A DNA stretch of 64,000 nt, taken from positions 496,001 to 560,000 of the forward strand of contig NZ_CP066306.1 of NCBI RefSeq assembly GCF_016406145.1. Reading direction: 5' to 3'. The stretch comes from Pseudomonas putida (lineage in GTDB: Bacteria; Pseudomonadota; Gammaproteobacteria; Pseudomonadales; Pseudomonadaceae). A program made the position numbers and the translations under genes. How positions within the stretch are numbered: position 1 is the first letter of the stretch; the number at the start of each line of letters is the position of its first letter. A model generated the notes under the pieces. The model did no database searches. It worked only from the letters and a program-made list of their open reading frames with translations, and had not been told where the DNA came from. Of the stretch, positions 26,101 to 34,191 are shown piece by piece.

Positions 26101-28026
26101 AGCAGCGCCGCCCTGACCGACAGCGTTGCCGGGCAGGCCCCGGCCGGGGCTGCACCTGCCGACGCACCTGCCACTACGCCGGAGCGCCCCCCCGGTGACC
26201 TGGTCAAGGTGGACGCCGAACTGCTCGATGACCTGGGAAACCTGGCTGGTGAGCACTCGGTCATCCGTGGACGTATCGAGCAACAGGTCAATGACGCCCA
26301 GTTCGCCTTGAGCGAGATGGAAACCACGCTGGAGCGCATGCGCGACCAGTTGCTGCGTCTGGATATGGAAACCCAAGGGCGAATCAGCAGCCGTCAGCCG
26401 TTCGAAGGTGACGCTTACGAGGATTTCGACCCGCTGGAAATGGACCGCCATTCCCAACTGCAGCAATTGTCACGGGCGTTGTTCGAATCGGCCTCTGACC
26501 TGCTTGACCTGAAAGAGACGTTGGCCCAGCGCGCGCAGGAGGCGCAGGCCCTACTGCAGCAGCAGGCGAGGGTGAACAGCCAGTTGCAGGAAGGCCTCAC
26601 CGCCACGTTGATGGTGCCGTTCGAGCGTCTCGTGCCGCGCCTGCAGAGGGTGGTGCGCCAAGTGGCCAGTGAATTGGGCAAGCAGGTCGAACTGGTGGTC
26701 GGCAACGCCGAAGGCGAGCTTGATCGCAGTGTTCTCGAGCGTATGGTTGCGCCCCTGGAGCACATGCTGCGCAATGCTGTCGATCATGGCCTTGAGACCC
26801 GTGAAGCGCGCTTGGCTGCCGGCAAGCCTGAGCTGGGTACCATCCATCTCAATTTGCTCCATGAGGGGGCCGATATCGTCATCGAAATGACCGACGACGG
26901 TGCCGGCGTGCCGCTGGATGCTGTGCGGCGCAAGGCGATCAAGCGTGGCCTGCTGGACCCCCAGGCACGCTTGAGTGATCACGAGATCCTGCAGTTCATC
27001 TTGCGCCCGGGGTTTTCCACCGCTGAGAAGATCACCCAGATTTCCGGGCGTGGCCTGGGCATGGACGTGGTGCACGAAGAGGTCAAGCAACTGGGCGGCT
27101 CGATGAGTATCGAGTCGGCGCAAGGCAAGGGCGCACGCTTTCTGATTCGCCTGCCATTCACGGTGTCGATCAACCGTGCGGTGATGGTCCACCTGGGTGA
27201 GGAGCAGTACGCCATACCGCTCAACACCATCGAAGGTATCGTGCGCGTGCCGCCGGCCGAGCTGGCTATCTGTTATCAGCGGGATGTGCCCCGCTACGGC
27301 TATGCTGGCCATGAATACGATTTGCGTTACTTGGGCGAGCTGCTGCAAGGCCTGCCACGGCCAGGTCTTCTGGGCCAGAGCGTGCCATTGCCGGTGTTGC
27401 TGGTGCATTCCCAGGAGCAGTCGTTCGCCATTCAGGTCGATAGCCTGTCGCCGAGCCGCGAGATCGTGGTGAAGAGCCTGGGCCCCCAGTTCGCCGCCGT
27501 GCCTGGGTTGTCCGGCGCGACTCTGCTCGGTGATGGTCGGGTGGTACTGATTCTTGATCTGCTTGGCCAGTTGCGCGGCCAGCAGCGTCGGCTGGCGCGG
27601 CTGCCGGGTGGTAGCGGGGTGCAGCGTACGCTGTTCGGCCCGGCGCCGCGGCGGGCGTCGCTGGTGATGGTGGTGGATGATTCGGTGACAGTGCGCAAGG
27701 TGACCAGCCGCCTGCTGGAGCGCCATGGGATGAGCGTGCTGACGGCCAAGGACGGTGTCGATGCCATGGCGTTGCTGGAAGAGCACCGCCCGGATGTGTT
27801 GCTGCTGGACATCGAAATGCCGCGCATGGATGGCTTTGAAGTGGCCACCCGTATTCGTCGCGACGAGCGCCTTAAAGGCCTGCCGATCATCATGATCACC
27901 TCGCGCACCGGGCAGAAACACCGCGACCGGGCCATGGCCATCGGCGTCAACGACTACCTGGGCAAGCCGTATCAGGAGTCGGTGCTGCTGCAGAGTATTG
28001 CCCATTGGAGCCAAACCCATGCTTGA
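23134..28026 (+). CDS. chpA: Hybrid chemosensory histidine kinase ChpA (PilL-type)
   Basis: ChpA is the CheA-like hub of the Pil-Chp system. The 1630-residue product has three canonical HPt sites with HTLKG motifs (His482, His616, His913), at least one degenerate HPt-like region near the N terminus (LHQVHGCLRM), the dimerisation/ATPase core with the N-box HMLRNAVDHG near residue 1210 and GRGLGMDVV, a CheW-like domain, and a C-terminal receiver with Asp1559 (LLLDIEMPRMDG). It is much shorter than P. aeruginosa ChpA (about 2470 residues), consistent with fewer phosphotransfer domains. pilK, which lies between pilJ and chpA in P. aeruginosa, is missing. Confidence 0.93.
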   Translation: MMATAVSPERHDTVALAWTKAAILDCLGRARQALERFAGETDDLSMLAFVVDNLHQVHGCLRMLELRGATRLAEELELLARALAEGQVSPRGDCLGPLFRGLEQLPSYLERLRGARHDLPLVMLPLLNQLRACRGVEPLAQGSLISGAAQRFAGSDDLANLDLSLGNWREQVQAGPGRDALRSVISALCDDLMRIKERLDQFVRGDRQHSEQLDSLLAPLRHVADTLAVLGFQQPRRVIIDQVLALQALAQGQRVADDAVLMDVAGALLYVEASLNGMVGPLDEGGQGGLPGSDLAEIRQLVLNESLNVLQQAKDLIGDCLESGWPRQRLQPLPGLLQQVRGALAMLMLPAAAEVLAGCAGYVHGWLQHLDVEPPPDELDHLADALSASECYLQWRVADPLADAQPFLDRARVSLAALGVQCTLGESVIAQDGSTDGVDDELREVFLEEAGELLPQIERHWLRWRADNSLRDALLEVRRDLHTLKGSGRMVHAQAVAELAWGGEHLLNRVLEGRMALAPEGVVALQQVVVHLPDLLADFAAGQMPQVTEIEQLASHLHALAENDSPAGAEIDGLDPLLLDIFRNEAQGHLASLEAFLQGAGGHDTDVSDTLQRALHTLKGSAAMAGVLPIAELATAFDRLVREYRGHHLPLQMAELEWLEAARALLHLSLAQLGSSPLAPIPGAAELIEQVGEAVDMRLASLHDEPQHGRRGKRDPQLIASFLAQSMDILLDAEALLSRWQEQPGQRQSLDSLLDELTTLCHGAHLADLRQMDDVCEALLDLYGAVEEGSLAADERFFAQARQAHGVLLDMLDEIAAGQEPSARPDCIDGLRGLLDDALAPDATGLVAPGSVTRLDGPLALAEEAENPGDKELLEVFLEESSDIVESAAAALARWQADPRNSAEVDNLLRDLHTLKGGARMVEIAAIGDLAHELEFLYELLAAGRLPPSAPLFALLQNCHDRLAHMLDAVRLGQPLHAATALIDYIRNFSSAALTDSVAGQAPAGAAPADAPATTPERPPGDLVKVDAELLDDLGNLAGEHSVIRGRIEQQVNDAQFALSEMETTLERMRDQLLRLDMETQGRISSRQPFEGDAYEDFDPLEMDRHSQLQQLSRALFESASDLLDLKETLAQRAQEAQALLQQQARVNSQLQEGLTATLMVPFERLVPRLQRVVRQVASELGKQVELVVGNAEGELDRSVLERMVAPLEHMLRNAVDHGLETREARLAAGKPELGTIHLNLLHEGADIVIEMTDDGAGVPLDAVRRKAIKRGLLDPQARLSDHEILQFILRPGFSTAEKITQISGRGLGMDVVHEEVKQLGGSMSIESAQGKGARFLIRLPFTVSINRAVMVHLGEEQYAIPLNTIEGIVRVPPAELAICYQRDVPRYGYAGHEYDLRYLGELLQGLPRPGLLGQSVPLPVLLVHSQEQSFAIQVDSLSPSREIVVKSLGPQFAAVPGLSGATLLGDGRVVLILDLLGQLRGQQRRLARLPGGSGVQRTLFGPAPRRASLVMVVDDSVTVRKVTSRLLERHGMSVLTAKDGVDAMALLEEHRPDVLLLDIEMPRMDGFEVATRIRRDERLKGLPIIMITSRTGQKHRDRAMAIGVNDYLGKPYQESVLLQSIAHWSQTHA

Positions 28027-28480
28027 GCTGATCGCAGGCCAGCGCAGCAGCCTGACCGGCCTGCTGTTGCCCTTGGGCGACCGAACCCTGGTGTTGCCCA
28101 ATGTGGCAGTGGCCGAGCTTATCGGCCAGCGCAACCTGGTGTGCCAGCGTGCCGAACCGGCCTGGCACCTGGGGTGGATCGATTGGCGCCAGCAGCACCT
28201 GCCGCTGATCGGCTTCGAAGCGGCGTGCGGTGGTGAAACCCCTTGTGGCGAGCGGGCACGTATCGTAGTGCTGAACGCCTTGGGTGATACCGGGCTGCGA
28301 TATCTGGCGGTGTTGCTGCAGGACATCCCACGCTCGTGCAAACTCGACAGCCAGCTCAACTATGTGGATGTGGCGTTGGGTAGCCTGGAGTTGGCGGCAG
28401 TGCAGGTGGGCGAGCAGGTGGCACGGGTGCCAGACCTGGTTGGGCTGGAAAGGCTGGTGCGTGACGCGCAGTTGCAATGA
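28019..28480 (+). CDS. chpC: CheW-like chemotaxis protein ChpC
   Basis: A 153-residue CheW-domain protein starting MLELIAGQRSSLTG, overlapping the chpA stop by eight bases, so it is translationally coupled to it. In P. aeruginosa chpC is a second CheW adaptor downstream of chpB; here chpB, the methylesterase gene, is absent and chpC follows chpA directly. The DWRQQHLPLIGFEAACGG segment matches the CheW core. The name rests mainly on position. Confidence 0.85.
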   Translation: MLELIAGQRSSLTGLLLPLGDRTLVLPNVAVAELIGQRNLVCQRAEPAWHLGWIDWRQQHLPLIGFEAACGGETPCGERARIVVLNALGDTGLRYLAVLLQDIPRSCKLDSQLNYVDVALGSLELAAVQVGEQVARVPDLVGLERLVRDAQLQ

Positions 28481-28482
28481 CT

Positions 28483-28570
28483 GAAGCTGTAAGCTTCAAG
28501 CTTCAAGCTGATCGCGTTGAGTGGGGGAGTATTGCTCTTTCTCGAAGCTTGTAGCTTGGAGCTTGAACCT
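28483..28570. repeat. Inverted AAGCTNC heptamer element, copy 6
   Basis: Left arm AAGCTGTAAGCTTCAAGC and further units; the right arm is TCGAAGCTTGTAGCTTGGAG and CTTGAACC, about 40 bp away. It separates chpC from the downstream membrane-protein gene and carries that gene's upstream region. The inner A/T-rich hairpin is less perfect than in copy 3. Confidence 0.82.
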
Positions 28571-28598
28571 TGCAGGTGGTCGGGAGGTCTGTGTTTGC

Positions 28599-29216
28599 AT
28601 GTATCACGGTGAACGTTTCAACGCTTGGACCCATCTGGTCGGTGCAATCCTGGCCTGCATTGGCGGCATCTGGCTGATCGTCGTCGCAGGCCTGCAGGGT
28701 GACCCCTGGAAGATCGTCAGTTTTTCCATCTACGGCGGCACGCTGTTGCTGCTCTACAGCATCTCGACCCTCTACCACAGCACCCGCGGCCGGGCGAAGG
28801 TGATCATGCGCAAGCTCGATCACCTGTCCATCTACCTGCTGATCGCCGGCAGCTACACACCGTTCTGCCTGGTGAGCCTGCGCGGGCCCTGGGGCTGGAG
28901 CCTGTTCGGGGTGGTCTGGGGGTTGGCGGTGATCGGTATGCTGCAGGAAATCAAGCCACGATCGGAGGCGCGGGTCCTATCGATCATCATCTATGCGGTG
29001 ATGGGCTGGATCGTGCTGGTGGCGGTCAAACCGCTGCTGCAAAGCCTGGGCACCGCCGGCTTTGCCTGGCTGGCGGCTGGCGGTGTGTTTTACACCGTGG
29101 GCATCATTTTCTTCGCATTTGACAGCCGATTCCGCCACTGGCACGGCATCTGGCACCTGTTCGTGATTGCTGGCAGCCTGATGCACTTCGTGGCGGTATC
29201 GCTCTACGTGCGTTAA
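28599..29216 (+). CDS. PAQR/hemolysin III family membrane protein (TrhA-like)
   Basis: The 205-residue product starts MYHGERFNAWTHLVGAIL and has about seven hydrophobic spans with conserved residues of the family: HLVG near the N terminus, STLYHS, KLDHLSIYLLIAGSYTPF, and a C-terminal HGIWHLFVIAGSLMHF. Bacterial members (YqfA/TrhA) affect membrane-energy homeostasis; haemolysis is a historical label. The start was chosen for the conserved N terminus and a GGGAGGT ribosome site. Confidence 0.9.
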   Translation: MYHGERFNAWTHLVGAILACIGGIWLIVVAGLQGDPWKIVSFSIYGGTLLLLYSISTLYHSTRGRAKVIMRKLDHLSIYLLIAGSYTPFCLVSLRGPWGWSLFGVVWGLAVIGMLQEIKPRSEARVLSIIIYAVMGWIVLVAVKPLLQSLGTAGFAWLAAGGVFYTVGIIFFAFDSRFRHWHGIWHLFVIAGSLMHFVAVSLYVR

Positions 29217-29932
29217 AAATCGCCCCACAGCTGTTGCGCCACCGACAGGGCCACCACCGGCGCTGTTTCAGTGCGCAGGACCCGCGGGCCAAGACGGGCA
29301 GCTTGGAAGCCTGCCCCCTTGGCCTGGTCGACTTCCGCTTCGCTCAAGCCTCCCTCGGGTCCGATCAGAAACGCCAGGCGTGCCGGTTTGTCATGACTGG
29401 TCAGCGGCTCAGCGACAGGGTGCAAGACCAGTTTCAGGTCAGCATCGCTGCCCTTGATCCAGTCACCCAAGGTCACTGGCGCGCGGATGATCGGCAAGAT
29501 CGAGCGGCCGCATTGCTCGCAGGCGCTGATCGCGACCTGGCGCCAATGGGCGAGGCGCTTGTCGGCGCGCTCGTCTTTGAGGCGCACTTCGCAGCGCTCG
29601 CTGACGATCGGGGTGATTTCATTGGCGCCCAGTTCGGTGGCCTTCTGGATGGCCCAGTCCATGCGCTCGCCGCGGGAAAGGCCTTGGCCGAGATGAATGT
29701 GCAATGGCGACTCGGCCTGGCCTGCAACGGCCTGGTCGAGGCTGACGCGCACGGTCTTCTTGCCCACTTCGAGCAATTGGCCCAGGTATTCCTGGCCGCT
29801 GCCATCGAACAATTGCACGGCATCGCCGGGGGCCATGCGCAGCACGCGGCCGATGTAATGGGCCTGGGCTTCGGGCAGGTCGTGCTCGCCGAGGCTCAGG
29901 GGGGCGTCGATGAAGAAGCGGGACAGTCTCAT
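29213..29932 (-). CDS. rsmE: 16S rRNA (uracil-1498-N3)-methyltransferase
   Basis: RsmE methylates U1498 of 16S rRNA. The 239-residue SPOUT-type protein has an N-terminal PUA-like domain (MRLSRFFIDAPL, HYIGRVLRM) and the knotted C-terminal SAM domain with SERCEVR, FLIGPEGGLSEAEV and LGPRVLRTETAP, all typical. It converges on the preceding plus-strand gene with stops overlapping by four bases. The ATG at 29932 is preferred over the extension to 30016. Confidence 0.96.
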   Translation of the reverse strand: MRLSRFFIDAPLSLGEHDLPEAQAHYIGRVLRMAPGDAVQLFDGSGQEYLGQLLEVGKKTVRVSLDQAVAGQAESPLHIHLGQGLSRGERMDWAIQKATELGANEITPIVSERCEVRLKDERADKRLAHWRQVAISACEQCGRSILPIIRAPVTLGDWIKGSDADLKLVLHPVAEPLTSHDKPARLAFLIGPEGGLSEAEVDQAKGAGFQAARLGPRVLRTETAPVVALSVAQQLWGDF

Positions 29933-29964
29933 GGTTCTGCTCAGGAAGAAGGTTGAACATCGTC

Positions 29965-30084
29965 CCTGTAGGCGCGGCCTTGTGTCACGAAAGGGCCGCA
30001 CAGTAGCTCCGGTCATTTGGCGGCGCTGCTGATCTTTGGGGCTGCTGTGCAGCCCGTTCGCGACGCGAGGCCGCTCCTACAAGG
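29965..30084. repeat. Inverted pair of GGCGCGGCCTTGTGTC-type repeats
   Basis: CCTGTAGGCGCGGCCTTGTG followed by TCACGAAAGGGCCGC on the left, and GGGCTGCTGTGCAGCCCGTT then GAGGCCGCTCCTACAAGG on the right, form a diverged inverted pair of the same family as 13343-13462. It lies between rsmE and bioA. Confidence 0.85.
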
Positions 30085-30103
30085 CGTTGCGATTGCTGGT
30101 CGG

Positions 30104-31510
30104 TCAGCCCGGGTCGCGGAAGTCGGGGTGGAAGTTTGCCGGCACCGCCACGCTGACGCTGTCTCGCGTGGCGATATCGATGCCTTCACTGGCCACCTCG
30201 GCAAGGAAGTCGATCTGCTCTGGCGTGATCACGTAGGGCGGCAGGAAGTACACCACGCTGCCCAGCGGGCGCAGCAGGGCGCCTCGGGTCAGGGCATGCT
30301 CGAACACTTTCAGGCCGCGGCGCTCCTGCCACGGGTAGGCGACCTTGCCCGCCTTGTCCTGGACCATTTCGATCGCCAAGGCCATGCCGGTCTGGCGGAT
30401 TTCGGCAACATGGGCATGATCGGCCAAGTGCGCAGTGGCTCTGGTCATGCGTGCGGACAACGCCTTGTTGGCCTCGATCACGTTGTCCTGCTCGAAGATG
30501 TCCAGGGTCGCCAATGCCGCCGCGCAGGCCAGCGGGTTGCCGGTGTAGCTGTGCGAATGGAGGAACGCGCGCAGCGTTGGGTAATCGTCGTAGAACGCCT
30601 GGTACACCGTATCGGTGGTCAGGCACGCGGCCAGCGGCAGGTAGCCGCCGGTCAGCGCCTTGGACAGGCACAGGAAATCGGGGCGGATGCCAGCCTGCTC
30701 ACAAGCGAACATCGTGCCGGTGCGGCCAAAGCCCACGGCAATTTCGTCGTGGATCAGATGCACGCCATAGCGGTCGCAAGCCTCGCGCAGCAGCTTGAGG
30801 TAGACCGGGTGGTACATGCGCATACCGCCGGCACCCTGGATCAACGGCTCGATGATCACCGCCGAGAGGGTTTCGTGGTGTTCGGCCAGCGTCTGTTCCA
30901 TGGCTGCGAACATGTTGCGCGAGTGCTCTTCCCATCCCATGCCGTCGGGGCGCAGATAGCAATCCGGGCTGGGCACTTTGATGGTATCGAGCAGCAGCGC
31001 CTTGTAGGTTTCGGTGAACAGCGGCACATCGCCCACCGACATCGCGGCGATAGTCTCGCCGTGGTAGCTGTTGGTCAGGGTGACGAAGCGTTTTTTTGCC
31101 GGTTTGCCGATGTTCTGCCAGTAATGGAAGCTCATTTTCAGCGCCACTTCGATGCACGACGAGCCATTGTCGGCATAGAACACCCGATCCAGACCTGCAG
31201 GCGTCATCGCGACCAGGCGCTCGGAAAGCTCGATCACCGGCTGGTGGCTGAAACCCGCAAGGATCACATGCTCGAGCTGGTCGACCTGGTCCTTGATGCG
31301 CTGGTTAATGCGCGGGTTGGCGTGGCCAAACACATTCACCCACCAGCTGCTGACCGCATCCAGGTAGCGTTTGCCTTCGAAGTCCTCGAGCCACACGCCT
31401 TCCCCGCGCTTTATCGGGATAAGCGGCAATTGCTCGTGGTCTTTCATCTGGGTGCAGGGGTGCCACAAGACCTTCAGGTCACGCTGCATCCACTGATCAT
31501 TGAGGCCCAT
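30104..31510 (-). CDS. bioA: Adenosylmethionine-8-amino-7-oxononanoate aminotransferase
   Basis: BioA transfers the amino group of SAM to KAPA to form DAPA in biotin synthesis. The 468-residue PLP enzyme has the lysine segment CLSKALTGGYLPLAA (Lys284), the DEIAVGFGRTG acidic segment and an N-terminal WHPCTQMKDHE typical of BioA. An ATG two codons upstream (31516) is also possible. bioA stands apart from other biotin genes in this window. Confidence 0.95.
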   Translation of the reverse strand: MGLNDQWMQRDLKVLWHPCTQMKDHEQLPLIPIKRGEGVWLEDFEGKRYLDAVSSWWVNVFGHANPRINQRIKDQVDQLEHVILAGFSHQPVIELSERLVAMTPAGLDRVFYADNGSSCIEVALKMSFHYWQNIGKPAKKRFVTLTNSYHGETIAAMSVGDVPLFTETYKALLLDTIKVPSPDCYLRPDGMGWEEHSRNMFAAMEQTLAEHHETLSAVIIEPLIQGAGGMRMYHPVYLKLLREACDRYGVHLIHDEIAVGFGRTGTMFACEQAGIRPDFLCLSKALTGGYLPLAACLTTDTVYQAFYDDYPTLRAFLHSHSYTGNPLACAAALATLDIFEQDNVIEANKALSARMTRATAHLADHAHVAEIRQTGMALAIEMVQDKAGKVAYPWQERRGLKVFEHALTRGALLRPLGSVVYFLPPYVITPEQIDFLAEVASEGIDIATRDSVSVAVPANFHPDFRDPG

Positions 31511-31588
31511 CGGCACTTCTCCTGGCGTTACGGCATGTTTGACCGCGTAAGCCTAAGCAATGCCGGGGGGTAGGACAACCGCTATGGG

Positions 31589-32080
31589 TCAATGGCGACA
31601 GGTGTGGGTCCATTCGAGCTTGCGGATATGCACGGTGCCGGCTCTGGAGGTGGAGATGGTCAGGCGCCGAAAAGGCCCGGGGAGGTGCTGATAGCAAGGT
31701 TGGGTGGAGAAATGCCCAGGCATGAATTCGGTATATCCGCTGCCTGAAAGCGTCAGCCAGTAAAAGTTGTGCGGGGGCGGGGCAATCACGCCCCAATCGA
31801 AGCCCTCGGTATCCATGAGCATTGTTACATCTTCGAAGTGCTGGTCGCTGACGACGTAGCATTCCAGACGAAGGCTTTCGACTTCCTGGCTGAAGCTGAT
31901 TTCCACCTCACTCTGCTCGCCAATCACCAGTTCGGTGCCATCTTCGCCTTTGAAGGCTTCATGAACACCGGCCCAGGAAGTGCCATTGCTGCGGATACGC
32001 AAGCCTGAGGGCGTCAGTAACGTTTGTTTGTGCCACAGGAGCTGCCTTTTGACGTGGGCAAAATGCTCCTCATAGATCAT
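31589..32080 (-). CDS. Hypothetical protein, 163 residues
   Basis: I do not recognise this family. From the ATG at 32080 the product starts MIYEEHFAHVKRQLLWHKQT. It is rich in predicted beta strands, with several conserved-looking aromatic and glycine residues (SWAGVHEAF, SGSGYTEF, PFRRLTISTSRAG), and has no signal peptide or membrane span. AAGGAGC lies close upstream (AAAAGGAGCTGCGC ATG), a good ribosome site. It lies between bioA and the exported amine oxidase, transcribed opposite the latter. Base composition resembles its neighbours. Confidence 0.72.
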   Translation of the reverse strand: MIYEEHFAHVKRQLLWHKQTLLTPSGLRIRSNGTSWAGVHEAFKGEDGTELVIGEQSEVEISFSQEVESLRLECYVVSDQHFEDVTMLMDTEGFDWGVIAPPPHNFYWLTLSGSGYTEFMPGHFSTQPCYQHLPGPFRRLTISTSRAGTVHIRKLEWTHTCRH

Positions 32081-32288
32081 GCGCAGCTCCTTTTGTCGGT
32101 TTTTCCAGCTACCCGGACCAGCGTTGCGCAAGGGCAGCAGGCCTGTCTACTGACAAAAATGCCAGTTGGCAAAAGGACTTGATGGCGCTGTGGTGGCAGG
32201 GTCGGCATACCTGACGTATTCTTAACGCATCATCTCGGGGCGTTTTGCCTCTTCCCATTTCTGTAATGTCAACTCGGAGTTCGCCATC

Positions 32289-33986
32289 ATGGCTGCTGCT
32301 TGGGTGCGCCTGTGCGCGTTGGTATTGATCGGTGTGTCCAGCGGCGCCGCGCTGGCGAAGGACAAGACACCTTCGGCAATCGTGGTAGGTGGCGGCCTTG
32401 CAGGCCTGACGGCAGCCTACGAGCTGCAGAGCAAGGGTTGGCAGGTGACCTTGCTGGAGGCCAAGGCGGGCATGGGCGGCCGCTCGGGCCTGGCCACCAG
32501 TGAGTGGGTCGGCAACAGCAAGGCTCAGCCGGTGCTCAACCAGTACCTTGAGCGTTTCAAGCTTGAGACACTGCCCGCGCCTGAGTTCGTACGTACTCCA
32601 GGGTATCTGATCGATGGGGAGTACTTCAGCGCCAGCGACCTGGCTACCAGGCAGCCAGCTACCGCCGAAGCACTCAAGCGCTACGAGAAGACCCTCGATG
32701 ACCTGGCCCGTTCGATCGATGACCCGCTCAAACCACAGGCGACCAGTACGCTATTCGCCCTCGACCAGATGAACGTTTCCACTTGGCTCGACAAGCTGCA
32801 GTTGCCCAGCACTGCACGGCAACTGATCAACCAGCAGATCCGTACCCGCTACGATGAACCGTCGCGTCTCTCATTGCTGTACTTTGCCCAGCAGAGCCGT
32901 GTCTACCGCGGCGTCAGCGACCGTGACCTGCGTGCCGCACGCTTGCCTGGTGGCAGCCCGGTGCTGGCCCAGGCTTTCGTCAAACAGTTGAAAACCATCA
33001 AGACCAGTTCGCCAGTCACCTCCATCGTCCAGGACCGCGGCGGGGTCACCGTCAAGGTCGGCAGCGCCAGCTATCAGGCCGATTACCTGGTCATGGCCGT
33101 ACCGCTGCGTGCTCTGGCCAAGATCCAGATCACCCCGGCCCTGGACACCCAGCACGTCGCGGCGCTGAGGGGCACCAACTATGGTTGGCGCGATCAGCTG
33201 CTGCTTAAGTTCAAGCAGCCAGTCTGGGAAAGCCGCGCGCGCATGTCTGGCGAAATCTTCAGTAACGCAGGCCTTGGCATGCTATGGATCGAGCCAGCAC
33301 TCAAAGGGGGCGCCAACGTGGTGATCAACCTGTCGGGTGACAACGCCCGCCTGCTGCAGGCTTTCGGCGACAAGCAGATGGTCGACCAGGTGTTGATCCG
33401 CCTGCACGCTTTCTATCCAAAGGCCCGCGGTGCGTTCACCGGGTATGAGGTCAAGCGCTACAGTGCCGACGCCGGTACCGGCGGCGCCTACCTGGCCTAC
33501 GGGCCAGGGCAGATCAGCAAGTACTGGCGCCTGTGGGAGCGTCCGGTGCAACGCATTGCGTTTGCCGGTGAGCATACCGATGCGCTGTACCCAGGCACTC
33601 TTGAAGGTGCCCTGCGCAGTGGCCAGCGTGCCGCCAGCCAAGTGCAGGACCTGTTGGCCGGCAAGTCGTTCGACCCCGTCAAAGCTACCCCTGTAGCGGC
33701 AACGGCTGGAGCGCAGAAGGACAAAGGTGGGTTCTTCTCCAACATGTTTGGTGGTTCATCCGACAAAGAGGACAACGCCGAAAAGGCACCTGCCAAAGCC
33801 GAACCGGTGAAGGCCGAGGAGGCGCGGGTGGACAAGCCAGGTTTCTTCTCGCGGTTGTTCGGCAGCGCTGACAAGCCTGAAGCCAAGACTGCTCCGGCGC
33901 TCAAACCTGTCGAGGCCAAAGAAGCCCCGGCCAAATCGGCGCCTGAAAAACAGGCCGTTACCCACTCCCAGGTCAAGGCTGGCTGA
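32289..33986 (+). CDS. Exported FAD-dependent amine oxidase with repeat tail
   Basis: The 565-residue product starts with a signal peptide (hydrophobic stretch ending SSGAALA near residue 23), then a Rossmann FAD motif VVGGGLAGLTAAYEL and MGGRSG, and ends its catalytic part with FAGEHTDALYPGTLEGALRSG, as in flavin monoamine oxidases. Beyond about residue 460 is a Lys/Ala/Pro/Glu-rich tail carrying two copies of a K-x-GFFS-x2-FG motif (KGGFFSNMFGG and KPGFFSRLFGS). The substrate is unknown. Cytochrome b561 and YceI genes follow. Confidence 0.85.
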   Translation: MAAAWVRLCALVLIGVSSGAALAKDKTPSAIVVGGGLAGLTAAYELQSKGWQVTLLEAKAGMGGRSGLATSEWVGNSKAQPVLNQYLERFKLETLPAPEFVRTPGYLIDGEYFSASDLATRQPATAEALKRYEKTLDDLARSIDDPLKPQATSTLFALDQMNVSTWLDKLQLPSTARQLINQQIRTRYDEPSRLSLLYFAQQSRVYRGVSDRDLRAARLPGGSPVLAQAFVKQLKTIKTSSPVTSIVQDRGGVTVKVGSASYQADYLVMAVPLRALAKIQITPALDTQHVAALRGTNYGWRDQLLLKFKQPVWESRARMSGEIFSNAGLGMLWIEPALKGGANVVINLSGDNARLLQAFGDKQMVDQVLIRLHAFYPKARGAFTGYEVKRYSADAGTGGAYLAYGPGQISKYWRLWERPVQRIAFAGEHTDALYPGTLEGALRSGQRAASQVQDLLAGKSFDPVKATPVAATAGAQKDKGGFFSNMFGGSSDKEDNAEKAPAKAEPVKAEEARVDKPGFFSRLFGSADKPEAKTAPALKPVEAKEAPAKSAPEKQAVTHSQVKAG

Positions 33987-33998
33987 TTGCGATCGCTT

Positions 33999-34031
33999 GG
34001 CCCTGTCGCCGCCGAGCCCGACGACAGGGCC
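33999..34031 (+). terminator. Hairpin after the amine oxidase gene
   Basis: GGCCCTGTCG (33999-34008) and CGACAGGGCC (34022-34031) form a perfect 10-bp stem 13 bases after the stop. There is no T-run after it, so it may be a Rho-assisted or stabilising hairpin. Confidence 0.45.
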
Positions 34032-34191
34032 AGGGCTAAGCTTGAATTACCCGCTATCGTTAATGTTTTCTTAATAGCGAGCTCGGACAATAAATATCGG
34101 ATTTATCGATAATCCAGAGCAATTTTTTGTGCTTTTATTCGATACGTTACGCGTTAGTCTGTGCATAGCTTTCACGGGGAAAAACGGCATC

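Noticed and set aside
26551..28359. 602-codon open frame antisense to the chpA end and chpC
   Set aside because: Its translation is His/Arg/Gln-rich shadow sequence, while the opposite strand has clear kinase, CheW and receiver motifs.
32160..32171. TGCCAGTTGGCA palindrome upstream of the amine oxidase gene
   Set aside because: Only 5-base arms; a palindrome this short is expected by chance in a sequence of this size.
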